This document shows positions 1 through 7,454 of a DNA stretch of 9,379 nt, in pieces (position 1 is the stretch's first letter; each line of letters begins with the position of its first letter). A program made the position numbers and the translations under genes. Origin of the DNA: Bryobacterales bacterium (GTDB lineage Bacteria; Cyanobacteriota; Vampirovibrionia; Obscuribacterales; Obscuribacteraceae). The notes under the pieces were generated by a model that was not told where the DNA came from, made no database searches, and saw nothing but the letters and a program-made list of their open reading frames with translations. The stretch is taken from contig CAJCHQ010000748.1 of the NCBI GenBank assembly GCA_903970295.1, positions 1 to 9,379 of the forward strand. Reading direction: 5' to 3'.

Positions 1-93
1 AAGAAACTCAACTTACCTTGCACCGACCCGGTCAGATTTGGCGCTGACATTCTCTTTGACGCCATTCTCGCTGACAAGGAGAAAAATTCGTGA
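1..93 (+). CDS. 3' end of upstream gene, possibly DUF1611 family (partial)
   Basis: Reading frame 1 is open from the first base to a TGA at 91-93, giving the last 30 codons of a gene that begins outside the window. The fragment contains LPCTDPVRFGADILFDAI and then a short charged tail ending KNS. From memory, a TDPxRFGA-type stretch near the C-terminus resembles DUF1611 proteins, the family that includes the D-glutamate N-acetyltransferase DgcN. I could not align it, so the family call is tentative. The stop overlaps the GTG start of the epimerase by 4 bp (GTGA), typical of translationally coupled operon partners. That overlap supports this being a genuine coding end rather than a chance open frame. 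The ribosome-binding site of the next gene lies inside its last codons. Confidence 0.6.
   Translation, partial: KKLNLPCTDPVRFGADILFDAILADKEKNS
76..81 (+). promoter_or_regulatory. Ribosome binding site of the epimerase gene
   Basis: AAGGAG lies 8 nt upstream of the GTG at 90. This strong Shine-Dalgarno match at ideal spacing fixes the start codon as GTG. It is embedded in the end of the upstream reading frame, so translation of the two genes is probably coupled. Confidence 0.85.
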
Positions 94-1142
94 CGGCCAC
101 CCGCACCAGTCAGATCGGCGTGACAATCGAGCCGCTCGATCTGAAAACGGCTCACCCTTTCGGAATTTCATACGGCACCAGCGAGAAACATCGCAATCTG
201 CTCGTCAAACTCAAATACAAAGACTTGATCGGTCTGGGTGAAGCCGCACCAGCCAAATATCATGCCGAAACTTTGGAAACAGCCGAAGCCGCTTTGCGCA
301 TTTTGAGTAAAGAAGAAGTACTCGGCGACGATCCTTTTGCCATCGCCGCCGTGTCAGCACGTATGGATGCAATTGTTGCCGGTAACGCCTCGGCGAAAGC
401 GGCAATCGAAATAGCCATGCACGATCTGGCCGGCAAAGTCGCCGGTTTGCCCACTTATAAAATGCTTGGATTATCGGGTCAAACACAGCCGATTACCGAT
501 TTTACGATCGGCATGGCCACGCTCGATTTGATTGAAAAAAAAACCGAGGAAGCGTTGGCAGCCGGATACAAAATTCTCAAAGTCAAACAAGGCACCACTA
601 ATGATCGCGAAATCATCAAGCGCGTGCGCAAAGTGGCAAAAGATATTCCCATCCGCGTCGATGCCAATGGTGCCTGGACACCCAAACAAGCGATCGAAAT
701 GGCTAAATTTCTGGCCGAGCATGGTGTCCATTTGATTGAGCAGCCATTGCCTAAATTCGCACCAGTCGAGGATTTTCGCCTGGTAAGAGAACATTCGCCG
801 CTGCCCATATTTGCCGACGAAAGCGTTTGCAAATCAATTGATGTTGCCAGATTGGCTGGCGCCGTGGATGGTGTCGTCGTCAAATTGGCCAAAACCGGCG
901 GCTTACTGGAAGCGCTGCGCGTCATTCACACAGCCCGAGCCCATGCGATGCAAGTGATGTTCGGCGGCATGATCGAATCATCGATCGGTGTGACAGCAGC
1001 TTTGCAATTGCAAAGTCTATGCGACCACCTGGATATGGACGGAGCCTTGCTGCTGGCGGACGATCCGTATATCGGCGCTGAATATGACGACGGCTACATG
1101 CGGCTATCCGGAGAGCCAGGTTTAGGTGTACGGCCGCGTTGA
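90..1142 (+). CDS. Dipeptide epimerase (enolase superfamily), L-Ala-D/L-Glu epimerase or DgcA-like
   Basis: This 350-residue protein has the usual length and layout of the muconate-lactonizing subgroup of the enolase superfamily: an N-terminal capping domain (about 1-125) and a TIM barrel (about 130-320). The visible catalytic set is K164-x-K166 (KVK) on the second barrel strand, metal ligands D191 (VDANGAW), E217 (IEQP) and D243 (ADES), and K265 (VVKLAKTGG) on the opposite face. The two lysines act as the acid/base pair that inverts the alpha carbon. Near the C-terminus, D315-x-D317 (LDMDG) matches the DxD motif that binds the free amino group of the dipeptide in Ala-Glu epimerases. The expected role is cytoplasmic epimerisation of murein-derived L-Ala-D-Glu. 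The DUF1611-like upstream neighbour instead suggests a DgcA-type N-acetyl-D-glutamate racemase. The superfamily call is firm and the substrate is open. The GTG start is supported by AAGGAG 8 nt upstream. The gene ends in tandem stops TGA-TAA. Confidence 0.93.
   Translation: MTATRTSQIGVTIEPLDLKTAHPFGISYGTSEKHRNLLVKLKYKDLIGLGEAAPAKYHAETLETAEAALRILSKEEVLGDDPFAIAAVSARMDAIVAGNASAKAAIEIAMHDLAGKVAGLPTYKMLGLSGQTQPITDFTIGMATLDLIEKKTEEALAAGYKILKVKQGTTNDREIIKRVRKVAKDIPIRVDANGAWTPKQAIEMAKFLAEHGVHLIEQPLPKFAPVEDFRLVREHSPLPIFADESVCKSIDVARLAGAVDGVVVKLAKTGGLLEALRVIHTARAHAMQVMFGGMIESSIGVTAALQLQSLCDHLDMDGALLLADDPYIGAEYDDGYMRLSGEPGLGVRPR
535..543 (+). repeat. A9 homopolymer run within the epimerase gene
   Basis: Nine consecutive A residues cover the codons for E149-K150-K151 (GAA AAA AAA). 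Runs of this length can cause RNA polymerase slippage or replication indels. The reading frame is intact on both sides, so this is a possible slippery site and not a frameshift. Confidence 0.6.
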
Positions 1143-1177
1143 TAAGCAGATAAACTTAGAAAATAAACTGGAAGACC

Positions 1178-1182
1178 GGAGG
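1178..1182 (+). promoter_or_regulatory. Ribosome binding site of the TPR gene
   Basis: GGAGG sits 9 nt upstream of the ATG at 1192. It supports that start over the internal methionine codon 25, even though this gives an unusually long basic segment before the signal-peptide core. The 49-bp gap after the epimerase holds no visible terminator, so the two genes may share a transcript. Confidence 0.85.
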
Positions 1183-1191
1183 ATTTAACAA

Positions 1192-2907
1192 ATGCTGAAG
1201 TTTTCGAGAGCGCAGAGAGTGCGCCGAACTGGCGTTTGCTGGAAACTGCTGCGTCGAATCAGTATGTGCTCTCTTTTTTGCGCAGTGCAATATTTATCTT
1301 TGCCGGCTCAAGCAGCCGGAGAAAGTGCCTGGAAAACTTACTACGCTGAAGGCGAAGCGGCACTTGCCAGTGAAAAACCGGCCGAGGCCGAAAAGTCTTT
1401 CCGCCAGGCACTGTCGGCGGCTGAGAGCACCCCGGCTTCGTCGGAAGATACCGAGCAGTGCCTGGCTAAATTGGCCAATACCTTGAGCTTGCGCAACAAA
1501 ACAGGAGAAGCCCACGCTCTTTATGAGCGCTTGCTTGGCTTGCTTGTCAAAAAGTACGGCAGCAATAGTGCAAAGATTGCACCAGTATTGATATCACTCG
1601 GTTCGATTCAAGAATCGCTTGGCGATCACACGACGGCGATCAGTTACTATCAAAGAGCCTTAAAAATCAACCAAAAAAACTACGGGCCATACAGCCCAGC
1701 CTTCGCCGAAAACCTGCGCTCGCTTGGTAGAGCAAATCACAAAGCCGGCAACAAGCGCGAGGCCGTCAAGCAATACAAACAATCAATTTCAATTCTCATG
1801 AAAGACCCCAGCTTGCGAGCCGGTTCAGAATTGCAGAGCGCGATGGGTGAATACACCGATCTTTTGAAAACTGACGACGATTCAGACAAAAGTTTGATCA
1901 AAGATTTCGACAAAGACATACTCGGCAAACCACTAAATCCAGCGAGTGCCGTTCCCATCAATGCCACTCCCGTCAATTCCACTGCCCCCGTTTCAGCCCC
2001 GGCTAATTCCGCTCCCACAAATTCAGAGCCGGCGAAAAAGGGCAGCTCGGAAAACTCCGGCAATTTTCAGACTGCGGGGGGAGATGTGCAGGGTGGATCG
2101 GCGAGCAACACTCAACCGATATCGGTTGAGCAACAATCGGGATCCGAAGATAGCGGCGAGTCAGCCTGGCAAAAACAGACGATGCTCCAACGCACATCAA
2201 GGGGGCTGGCTCAATCAAACGAAGCACCACAAGTGAAGATGCGCAGTTTTCGCGATCCATGGTCGGCTCAAACACTTGCACCTGCCTTCAAAATCGTCAA
2301 TGATTCGATTGTCAATCAAACGCGCTATGACAAAGGTGAAGATTATTACCAGCGCATGATCGCTGTCGATATCGATGCCCTGGGACCTAATCATCCGTCT
2401 GTAGCCAACGATTTGAATGGTCTGGCTCAACTCTATATTCATCAAAAACATTATGCGCAGGCTGAACCGTTATTGATCCGCGCTTATGAAATCTACAAAC
2501 AAGTCTATGGTCTGGACAATCTGCTCACAATAAACGCCGCGGTCTCATACGCCATGGTCGAATCTCGCTTGAACAAAGCCGCGGAAGCGGAAGCACTTTA
2601 TCGAGTGATTCTTGCTCACAGCCAATCGCTCGGTCCAAAAAGCATCGAAACCGCTCGTGTGTTGAACAATCTTGCTCACCTTTATTTCAGTCAGGGAAAA
2701 ATGCAAGACGCGTTGACTTATTACAAGCTTGCCCTGGCCAGCACCGAAAGAGCTGTCGACCCATCATCACCACTTCTGGCAGCATGCCTGCAAGACTATG
2801 CCAAAGTTCTGCGTGCTCTCAATCAAACAGGCGAGGCCGCGACTTTAGAAGAACGAGCCAATCGCATACTGATTGGCAGCAGCGCCACTGCAGTCACGGC
2901 CCAGTAG
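1192..2907 (+). CDS. Exported tetratricopeptide-repeat protein, kinesin-light-chain type
   Basis: This 571-residue protein begins with a long basic stretch (about 1-24) and a hydrophobic core ending in PAQA-A near residues 40-42, probably a signal peptide. A first TPR block spans about 45-205, with helix pairs carrying features such as AEAEKSFRQAL, GEAHALYERLL and AISYYQRALKI. A Pro/Ser/Asn/Gly-rich linker (about 245-360) follows. A second TPR block (about 375-558) has the 42-residue spacing and LGPNHPSVANDLNGLA-type sequence of kinesin-light-chain repeats. TPR arrays are protein-binding scaffolds. No catalytic motif is seen and the partner is unknown. The likely location is the periplasm or cell surface. 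GESAW occurs at 43-47 and again at 322-326, just before the second block, hinting at an internal duplication. The gene converges on the efflux adaptor gene with no base between the two stop codons. The TPR call is secure; the function is unknown. Confidence 0.93.
   Translation: MLKFSRAQRVRRTGVCWKLLRRISMCSLFCAVQYLSLPAQAAGESAWKTYYAEGEAALASEKPAEAEKSFRQALSAAESTPASSEDTEQCLAKLANTLSLRNKTGEAHALYERLLGLLVKKYGSNSAKIAPVLISLGSIQESLGDHTTAISYYQRALKINQKNYGPYSPAFAENLRSLGRANHKAGNKREAVKQYKQSISILMKDPSLRAGSELQSAMGEYTDLLKTDDDSDKSLIKDFDKDILGKPLNPASAVPINATPVNSTAPVSAPANSAPTNSEPAKKGSSENSGNFQTAGGDVQGGSASNTQPISVEQQSGSEDSGESAWQKQTMLQRTSRGLAQSNEAPQVKMRSFRDPWSAQTLAPAFKIVNDSIVNQTRYDKGEDYYQRMIAVDIDALGPNHPSVANDLNGLAQLYIHQKHYAQAEPLLIRAYEIYKQVYGLDNLLTINAAVSYAMVESRLNKAAEAEALYRVILAHSQSLGPKSIETARVLNNLAHLYFSQGKMQDALTYYKLALASTERAVDPSSPLLAACLQDYAKVLRALNQTGEAATLEERANRILIGSSATAVTAQ
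2103..2135. repeat. Perfect 20-bp palindrome with 8-bp direct repeats
   Basis: Positions 2111-2130 read CTCAACCGAT followed by ATCGGTTGAG, an uninterrupted perfect palindrome. The octamer GAGCAACA occurs at 2103-2110 and 2128-2135, so the second copy overlaps the right palindrome arm. The element lies inside the part of the TPR gene encoding the low-complexity linker (around TQPISVEQQ). Whether it is a protein-binding site, a remnant of an inserted element or chance cannot be told from the sequence. Confidence 0.8.
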
Positions 2908-4239
2908 TCAGCTTTCTTTCTTCGTAGTTGTTGTTCTCGTTTGACCCGGCGCTTCTTCGGTCGCCGGAGCACTTGGCGCCGCACTCAATGCCGGTCTCAC
3001 ACGCGAGTGATTGGTCAATTCTTCGCTGCCATTTTTGGCCACGATATCACCGTCACCAATCGTGCCGAAAATTTCGACCAGATCACCCATCACCTGACCT
3101 TTCCGCACCGAAACCCATTCCAATTCGTCGTTTTTGATTTTGCAAACGAATGTATTGAGAGGCGAAGTGACGACTGCCGAAACCGGCACAAACAGAGACG
3201 ATTCGCGCCGGCGAGTCGGCCAGTAAACTTGGCAAAACATGCCTGGCAAAATCGAATAATCAGGATTTAGATAGTTCAGCTCTACGGGCATTGTTCGCGT
3301 ATCTTTATCGAGATCGTTACTGATACGAGCGACAGTACCCTCGAATTTTCTTCCCGGGAATGACGAAACAGTGAATTGCACTTTAGAGCCCACAACGACT
3401 CCCGCGGTTTCAGCTTCAGGTACAGGAGCGACAATTCTGAGCAAATCCAATTGTTTGACGCGACAGATTGGCGGATACGCACCACTGCCATCGGGACCGA
3501 CGAAACTGCCGACGTGCATTTTGCGCTCGGTGACATAACCGTCGAAAGGTGCCGCGATTTCAAGATACGAGGCGAAATCGGCATAACTCTCCATAGCCTT
3601 GACCATCGCCTCTACTTCTTGTTTGCGCTGCGAGACTTCGTGTGCTTTTGCATTCACTCTTTTGATAAAAGTGTTAACGTCTTGACGGTCGGCTTCGACG
3701 TTTTGCGACCATTGCACGACATCGTTATCGGCGATCACGCCAGGCACTAGAGACGCCGTATACATCCGTTGATAAGTCGATTCGTCGCCAAGCAAGTTAG
3801 CCTGCCGTTTTTTCAACTCGGCTTTGAAATCTTGCAGACGCGACTCTTCGGCAGCCAGGTCGGCTTTGGCACCAGACACACGAGCGAGAAACTCGTTACG
3901 CCGGGCGAGATATTCCGGTGCATACATGCGCACCATCGGTTGTCCCTCTTTGACGACGGAGCCGCGGTCGATACCGATCCACTTAACGAACCCAGGCACT
4001 TTTGGATAGATCAACACATCTTGATAGGCATCGATTTCGCCCGGCAGTTGATCTTCACGAAACAGAGTCTTGGAAACAACTTTCACAGCCGGTATCGAAA
4101 GTGGTGCTTCAGCCTGCTCCACTGGTTCCTCAGTGACTGCAGCATGACGCTCCCAGGCGAAGAAATATGCCGCTCCAGCCAGAGCCACCACAACAAGCAC
4201 AATAATCAAGTTCATGCGGCTGAACCAGGGGTTTTTCAT
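2908..4239 (-). CDS. RND efflux periplasmic adaptor (membrane fusion protein, HlyD/AcrA type)
   Basis: This 443-residue protein links the inner-membrane pump to the outer-membrane channel in a tripartite efflux system. A single N-terminal hydrophobic segment (about 9-28, LIIVLVVVALAGAAYFF) follows a short basic stretch; there is no lipobox cysteine, so it probably stays anchored by a transmembrane helix. A split lipoyl domain (about 72-106 and 226-262, with VPGFVKWIGIDRGSVVKEGQ and APFDGYVTERKMHVGSFV) flanks a long alpha-helical hairpin (about 108-222). A beta-barrel (about 263-345, including LPGMFCQVYW) and a membrane-proximal domain (about 346-413) follow. The tail (415-443) is rich in Ala, Pro, Thr and Lys and likely disordered. 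It is the last gene of the efflux operon, 15 bp after the pump gene. Its ribosome-binding site AAGGAAGAG (minus strand) overlaps the pump's TAA stop, indicating coupled translation. Substrate cannot be inferred. Confidence 0.94.
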   Translation of the reverse strand: MKNPWFSRMNLIIVLVVVALAGAAYFFAWERHAAVTEEPVEQAEAPLSIPAVKVVSKTLFREDQLPGEIDAYQDVLIYPKVPGFVKWIGIDRGSVVKEGQPMVRMYAPEYLARRNEFLARVSGAKADLAAEESRLQDFKAELKKRQANLLGDESTYQRMYTASLVPGVIADNDVVQWSQNVEADRQDVNTFIKRVNAKAHEVSQRKQEVEAMVKAMESYADFASYLEIAAPFDGYVTERKMHVGSFVGPDGSGAYPPICRVKQLDLLRIVAPVPEAETAGVVVGSKVQFTVSSFPGRKFEGTVARISNDLDKDTRTMPVELNYLNPDYSILPGMFCQVYWPTRRRESSLFVPVSAVVTSPLNTFVCKIKNDELEWVSVRKGQVMGDLVEIFGTIGDGDIVAKNGSEELTNHSRVRPALSAAPSAPATEEAPGQTRTTTTKKES

Positions 4240-4254
4240 GTGCTTCTCTCTTCC

Positions 4255-7200
4255 TTATAGACCATGATCTTCGGGGTGCAACGATTTGGGGAATAACGGT
4301 GCGTTATTTTGCACCAGTGCAAATACCAGGGGCAAAAAAGTCAAGACAGAAAGGGTCGACATGCTCAAGCCGCCAATCACGGCGCGTCCAAGCGGCGCAC
4401 TCTGACCGGAGGACAGTGCCATCGGCACCATACCTGCGACCATCGCGATGGAAGTCATGAGAATCGGGCGCATCCGGCTCTGGGCGCCATGAATCGCGGC
4501 TTCGACAGCGCTCATGCCATTGCGCCGGCTTTCTTCGGCAAATACCACCAAAAGAATTGCGTTGGCAATACCGACGCCGACAGACATGATAGCGCCCATA
4601 AATGATTGGATATTCAAAGTGGTATTTGTCAGAGTCAATACAGTCAACACACCAAGGAAAATTCCTGGCGTCGTCGACATCACGATCAAAACCACGCGCG
4701 CCTGCTGGAAGTAGGCCAGAAGCATCAGTGTGATCACGACCACGGCCAGAATAAGTCCGGAAAGCAAGTGAAAAAATGTATCTTCAAGCAGAGGCACTTG
4801 CCCGGTGATGCTGACGAAAACGCCAGCCGGTGGCTTGCCGGCGCGCTTGACCGCAGCCCTTATCGAGTCGCCGGCGCGACCAAGATCGTGTCCGAACAAA
4901 TTGGCTGTGAGTGAGACCATACGCATCATGTTGTAACGATCGAATTCACCGATGGTGACACCATAATCGACTTTCGCAACATCTCCTATCAGGGGATGCT
5001 GATTTCTGCGCAATGCACCGTCTGGATACAACTTGCCTATGTCACGATTTTCCAGGTCATTTTCGTGGTCCATCTGGATCTTTCGCGCGCTGTCCATGGC
5101 TGGAAAATGTTCGATATCGGCTTTAGAGCGGATTTGATCCTGCGGCACCTGCACCTGCAATTGATAGGAAAAGCCGCTTTCAGGATCTCGCCACAAGCTC
5201 AAATTGACGAAACGGCTGGAAAAATATGCCGGCTGCAATGACATGCCGACATCTTTCGGCGTCACTCCCAGCTGGCCGGCCAGCTCCCGGTCGATATCGA
5301 CTTGCACAGTTGGATAATCGAGTGCTTGTCCCCACTGCAGGTCACGCAGCTTGGCAATTTTTTTCATTTCTTTCAAGACTCTGTCCGCGTACAATTTATT
5401 AGCCGTCAAATCATGCCCGGATACGCGCACTGCAATTGGTGTCGGCGAGCCGAGATTCATGATCTGGCTGACGATGTCGCCGGGCTCGAACGAATAAAGA
5501 GTATCCGGAATCGCTTTGCGGAATCTTTCGCGCAGCCGGTCTTTCAGAGCCGCCATGCCGATATGCGCACTTTCGGCTAATTGCACATCGAGAACAGCCT
5601 GATGTGGTCCGCTGGTCCACAAAAATGCCGAGCTGATTGGGAACATCGGCGGCTGCTGGCCGGCATAGCCGAGAGTTTTTTCGACATTGGTCGTGCCGAC
5701 TTCGGCTTTGATTTCTTCAATCGTTTTCAAAACCCGTTGTTCGAGGGCCTCAACGCGCATGCCGGTAGGGGCAGTGATGCGCACCCGAAACTGACTGCTG
5801 CCGGAATCAGGAAAGAGTTGAGTGGCAACCGTGTGATAAAGAATGTATACAGTAAGCGAGACACAGATCACGACGACCGGCACCAAAACCACCCGCAATG
5901 GCATCAAAAGATGCAGTATGCCGGCCAACCCTTCCTTCAAAGTATCAATGAAATCGCGCTTATGCTCTTTGTGTCCGGGTTTCAAAATCCACACCGCCAT
6001 AATCGGCACGACCGTTGAGGCCAGTGTGGTAGAGGCGACCATGGCAAAGCCGACCGCGAGAGAAAGCGGTATAAACAACTCTCTGGTGATGCCGACCATG
6101 AAAAACGATGGAATGAAAACTGCGACCACAGACAACATGGCGAGCAAACGCGGCACCATGGTCTCGACGCATGCATCGAACACAGCCCGAGCCAGTTGTG
6201 CCCCTTCCGCCAGATGGCTGTGGATGTTCTCGATACAGACAGTAGCTTCGTCGACGAGAATACCAATAGCCAGGGCCAGACCGCTCAATGTCTGAATGTT
6301 GATCGTTTGCCCGCACATCCACAAGCCGACAATCGCCGACATCAAAGAGAGTGGAATCGAAGCGACGACGATTAGCGTACTGCGCCAATCCCGCAGAAAG
6401 ATCAAAATCATCAAGCCCGGCAAGAGCGTGCCCAGCAATCCTTCGTGAAAGACGTCGGCAATGGCTTCGCGCACATATTTCGATTGGTCGAATTCGTAGC
6501 TGATTTTGACATCTTTCGGCAAGACTTTTTGCATCTTGGGCAAAGCCGCCCGCAAGGCATCGACAACCGAAACAGTCGAGGCGTCAGACCTTTTGACCGC
6601 TGGTATGTAGACTGTGCGCCGCCCGTTGAAAAGGGCGTAGCCGCAAAGAATATCTTGTGAATCTTCGACGCTGCCAATGTCTTTGATGAAAATCTGAGCC
6701 CCGTGACCGGTGCGGATTGGCATATAGTCCAATTGATGGATGTCCGGCAGGTCGCTGTTGACGGTGGCAATCCGCATATAATCGCCGGTGCGCACATCGC
6801 CTGATGGTAAGACTTGGTTAGCGGCAATTAGTGTATCGATCACCTCATTGCCCGAGATGTTGTATTGCCTGAGCTTATCGGCATTGACGTTGATCACGAT
6901 ACTGCGGATATTGCCACCAAAAGGCGGCGGTGCCTCAGCACCAGGCACAGTGGCAAGCATGGGACGAATGCGCACGTAGGCCAGATCTTCAAGCTCTTTG
7001 ACGGCTCTGGTTGTGGAAGACAAGACTAGTTGTCCGACTGGAAGACTGCCTGCATCGAATCGCAGCACGAACGGATTGTATGTGCCTTTGGGCATCAAGC
7101 TCGTCGCCCGGTTAGCCATGGCGACGATGGCGCCCATGGCGCTAGCCATGTCGGTATCCGGCTGGAAGAAAACTTTGATCAGAGCGACGTTCTGAATCGA

Positions 7201-7449
7201 CTGCGACTCCATATGTTCGATGCCGGGCACATAGAGAAAGAAGAGCTCATAAGTGGACGTGATGTAGCCTTCCATCTGCGCCGGAGACATGCCGCCGTAG
7301 CCCTGAATGACATAGATTGCCGGAATTTTCAGGTCGGGAAAGATGTCTTGCTTCATGCTTTTGACAGCCATCAAAGACATCAAAACTATGGACAAAACTA
7401 CGGCGATCACAGTGATCGGTCGTTTCATCGCGAAGGAGATAATCCACAT
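4255..7449 (-). CDS. RND efflux transporter permease (AcrB/CzcA superfamily)
   Basis: This 1064-residue protein has the standard RND length and pattern: an N-terminal cytoplasmic/TM1 segment MWIISFAMKRPITVIA, a first periplasmic porter/docking loop (about 32-335), TM2-TM6 (about 338-490), TM7 (about 518-540), a second periplasmic loop (about 541-890) and TM8-TM12 (about 892-1047). It should be a proton-driven trimeric pump exporting substrate through the adaptor and TolC-like channel. TM4 reads GILVDEATVCIENI, so the acidic pair D407/D408 of AcrB is D400/E401 here. TM10 reads GVGIANAILLVVF, placing alanine (A962) at the position of the essential AcrB lysine K940. The RMRPILMTS motif (R992, T999) is retained. 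The sequence resembles the AcrB-like lineage with MWI starts and not heavy-metal CusA pumps, but the substrate is unknown. The start lies 5 bp after the TolC-like stop; the ribosome-binding site is weak, consistent with coupled translation. Confidence 0.96.
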   Translation of the reverse strand: MWIISFAMKRPITVIAVVLSIVLMSLMAVKSMKQDIFPDLKIPAIYVIQGYGGMSPAQMEGYITSTYELFFLYVPGIEHMESQSIQNVALIKVFFQPDTDMASAMGAIVAMANRATSLMPKGTYNPFVLRFDAGSLPVGQLVLSSTTRAVKELEDLAYVRIRPMLATVPGAEAPPPFGGNIRSIVINVNADKLRQYNISGNEVIDTLIAANQVLPSGDVRTGDYMRIATVNSDLPDIHQLDYMPIRTGHGAQIFIKDIGSVEDSQDILCGYALFNGRRTVYIPAVKRSDASTVSVVDALRAALPKMQKVLPKDVKISYEFDQSKYVREAIADVFHEGLLGTLLPGLMILIFLRDWRSTLIVVASIPLSLMSAIVGLWMCGQTINIQTLSGLALAIGILVDEATVCIENIHSHLAEGAQLARAVFDACVETMVPRLLAMLSVVAVFIPSFFMVGITRELFIPLSLAVGFAMVASTTLASTVVPIMAVWILKPGHKEHKRDFIDTLKEGLAGILHLLMPLRVVLVPVVVICVSLTVYILYHTVATQLFPDSGSSQFRVRITAPTGMRVEALEQRVLKTIEEIKAEVGTTNVEKTLGYAGQQPPMFPISSAFLWTSGPHQAVLDVQLAESAHIGMAALKDRLRERFRKAIPDTLYSFEPGDIVSQIMNLGSPTPIAVRVSGHDLTANKLYADRVLKEMKKIAKLRDLQWGQALDYPTVQVDIDRELAGQLGVTPKDVGMSLQPAYFSSRFVNLSLWRDPESGFSYQLQVQVPQDQIRSKADIEHFPAMDSARKIQMDHENDLENRDIGKLYPDGALRRNQHPLIGDVAKVDYGVTIGEFDRYNMMRMVSLTANLFGHDLGRAGDSIRAAVKRAGKPPAGVFVSITGQVPLLEDTFFHLLSGLILAVVVITLMLLAYFQQARVVLIVMSTTPGIFLGVLTVLTLTNTTLNIQSFMGAIMSVGVGIANAILLVVFAEESRRNGMSAVEAAIHGAQSRMRPILMTSIAMVAGMVPMALSSGQSAPLGRAVIGGLSMSTLSVLTFLPLVFALVQNNAPLFPKSLHPEDHGL

Positions 7450-7454
7450 AGTCT

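Noticed and set aside
38..241. Plus-strand open frame of 67 codons overlapping the start of the epimerase
   Set aside because: It overlaps the end of the upstream gene and the well-supported epimerase start in another frame, and has no ribosome-binding site or domain.
2076..2081. G6 run in the TPR linker as a phase-variation tract
   Set aside because: Six Gs is short for slipped-strand switching and the frame is intact; it fits simple Gly codon use.
2946..2967. Hairpin CCGGCG / CGCCGG downstream of the TPR stop as a terminator
   Set aside because: The stem is only 6 bp with a 10-nt loop and no following T tract, and it lies in the Ala/Pro-rich coding tail of the adaptor, where GC-rich symmetry is expected.
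3769..4260. Plus-strand open frame of 163 codons opposite the adaptor gene
   Set aside because: It lies antisense to the well-supported adaptor N-terminal region, has no family resemblance, and is explained by the codon bias of the real gene.
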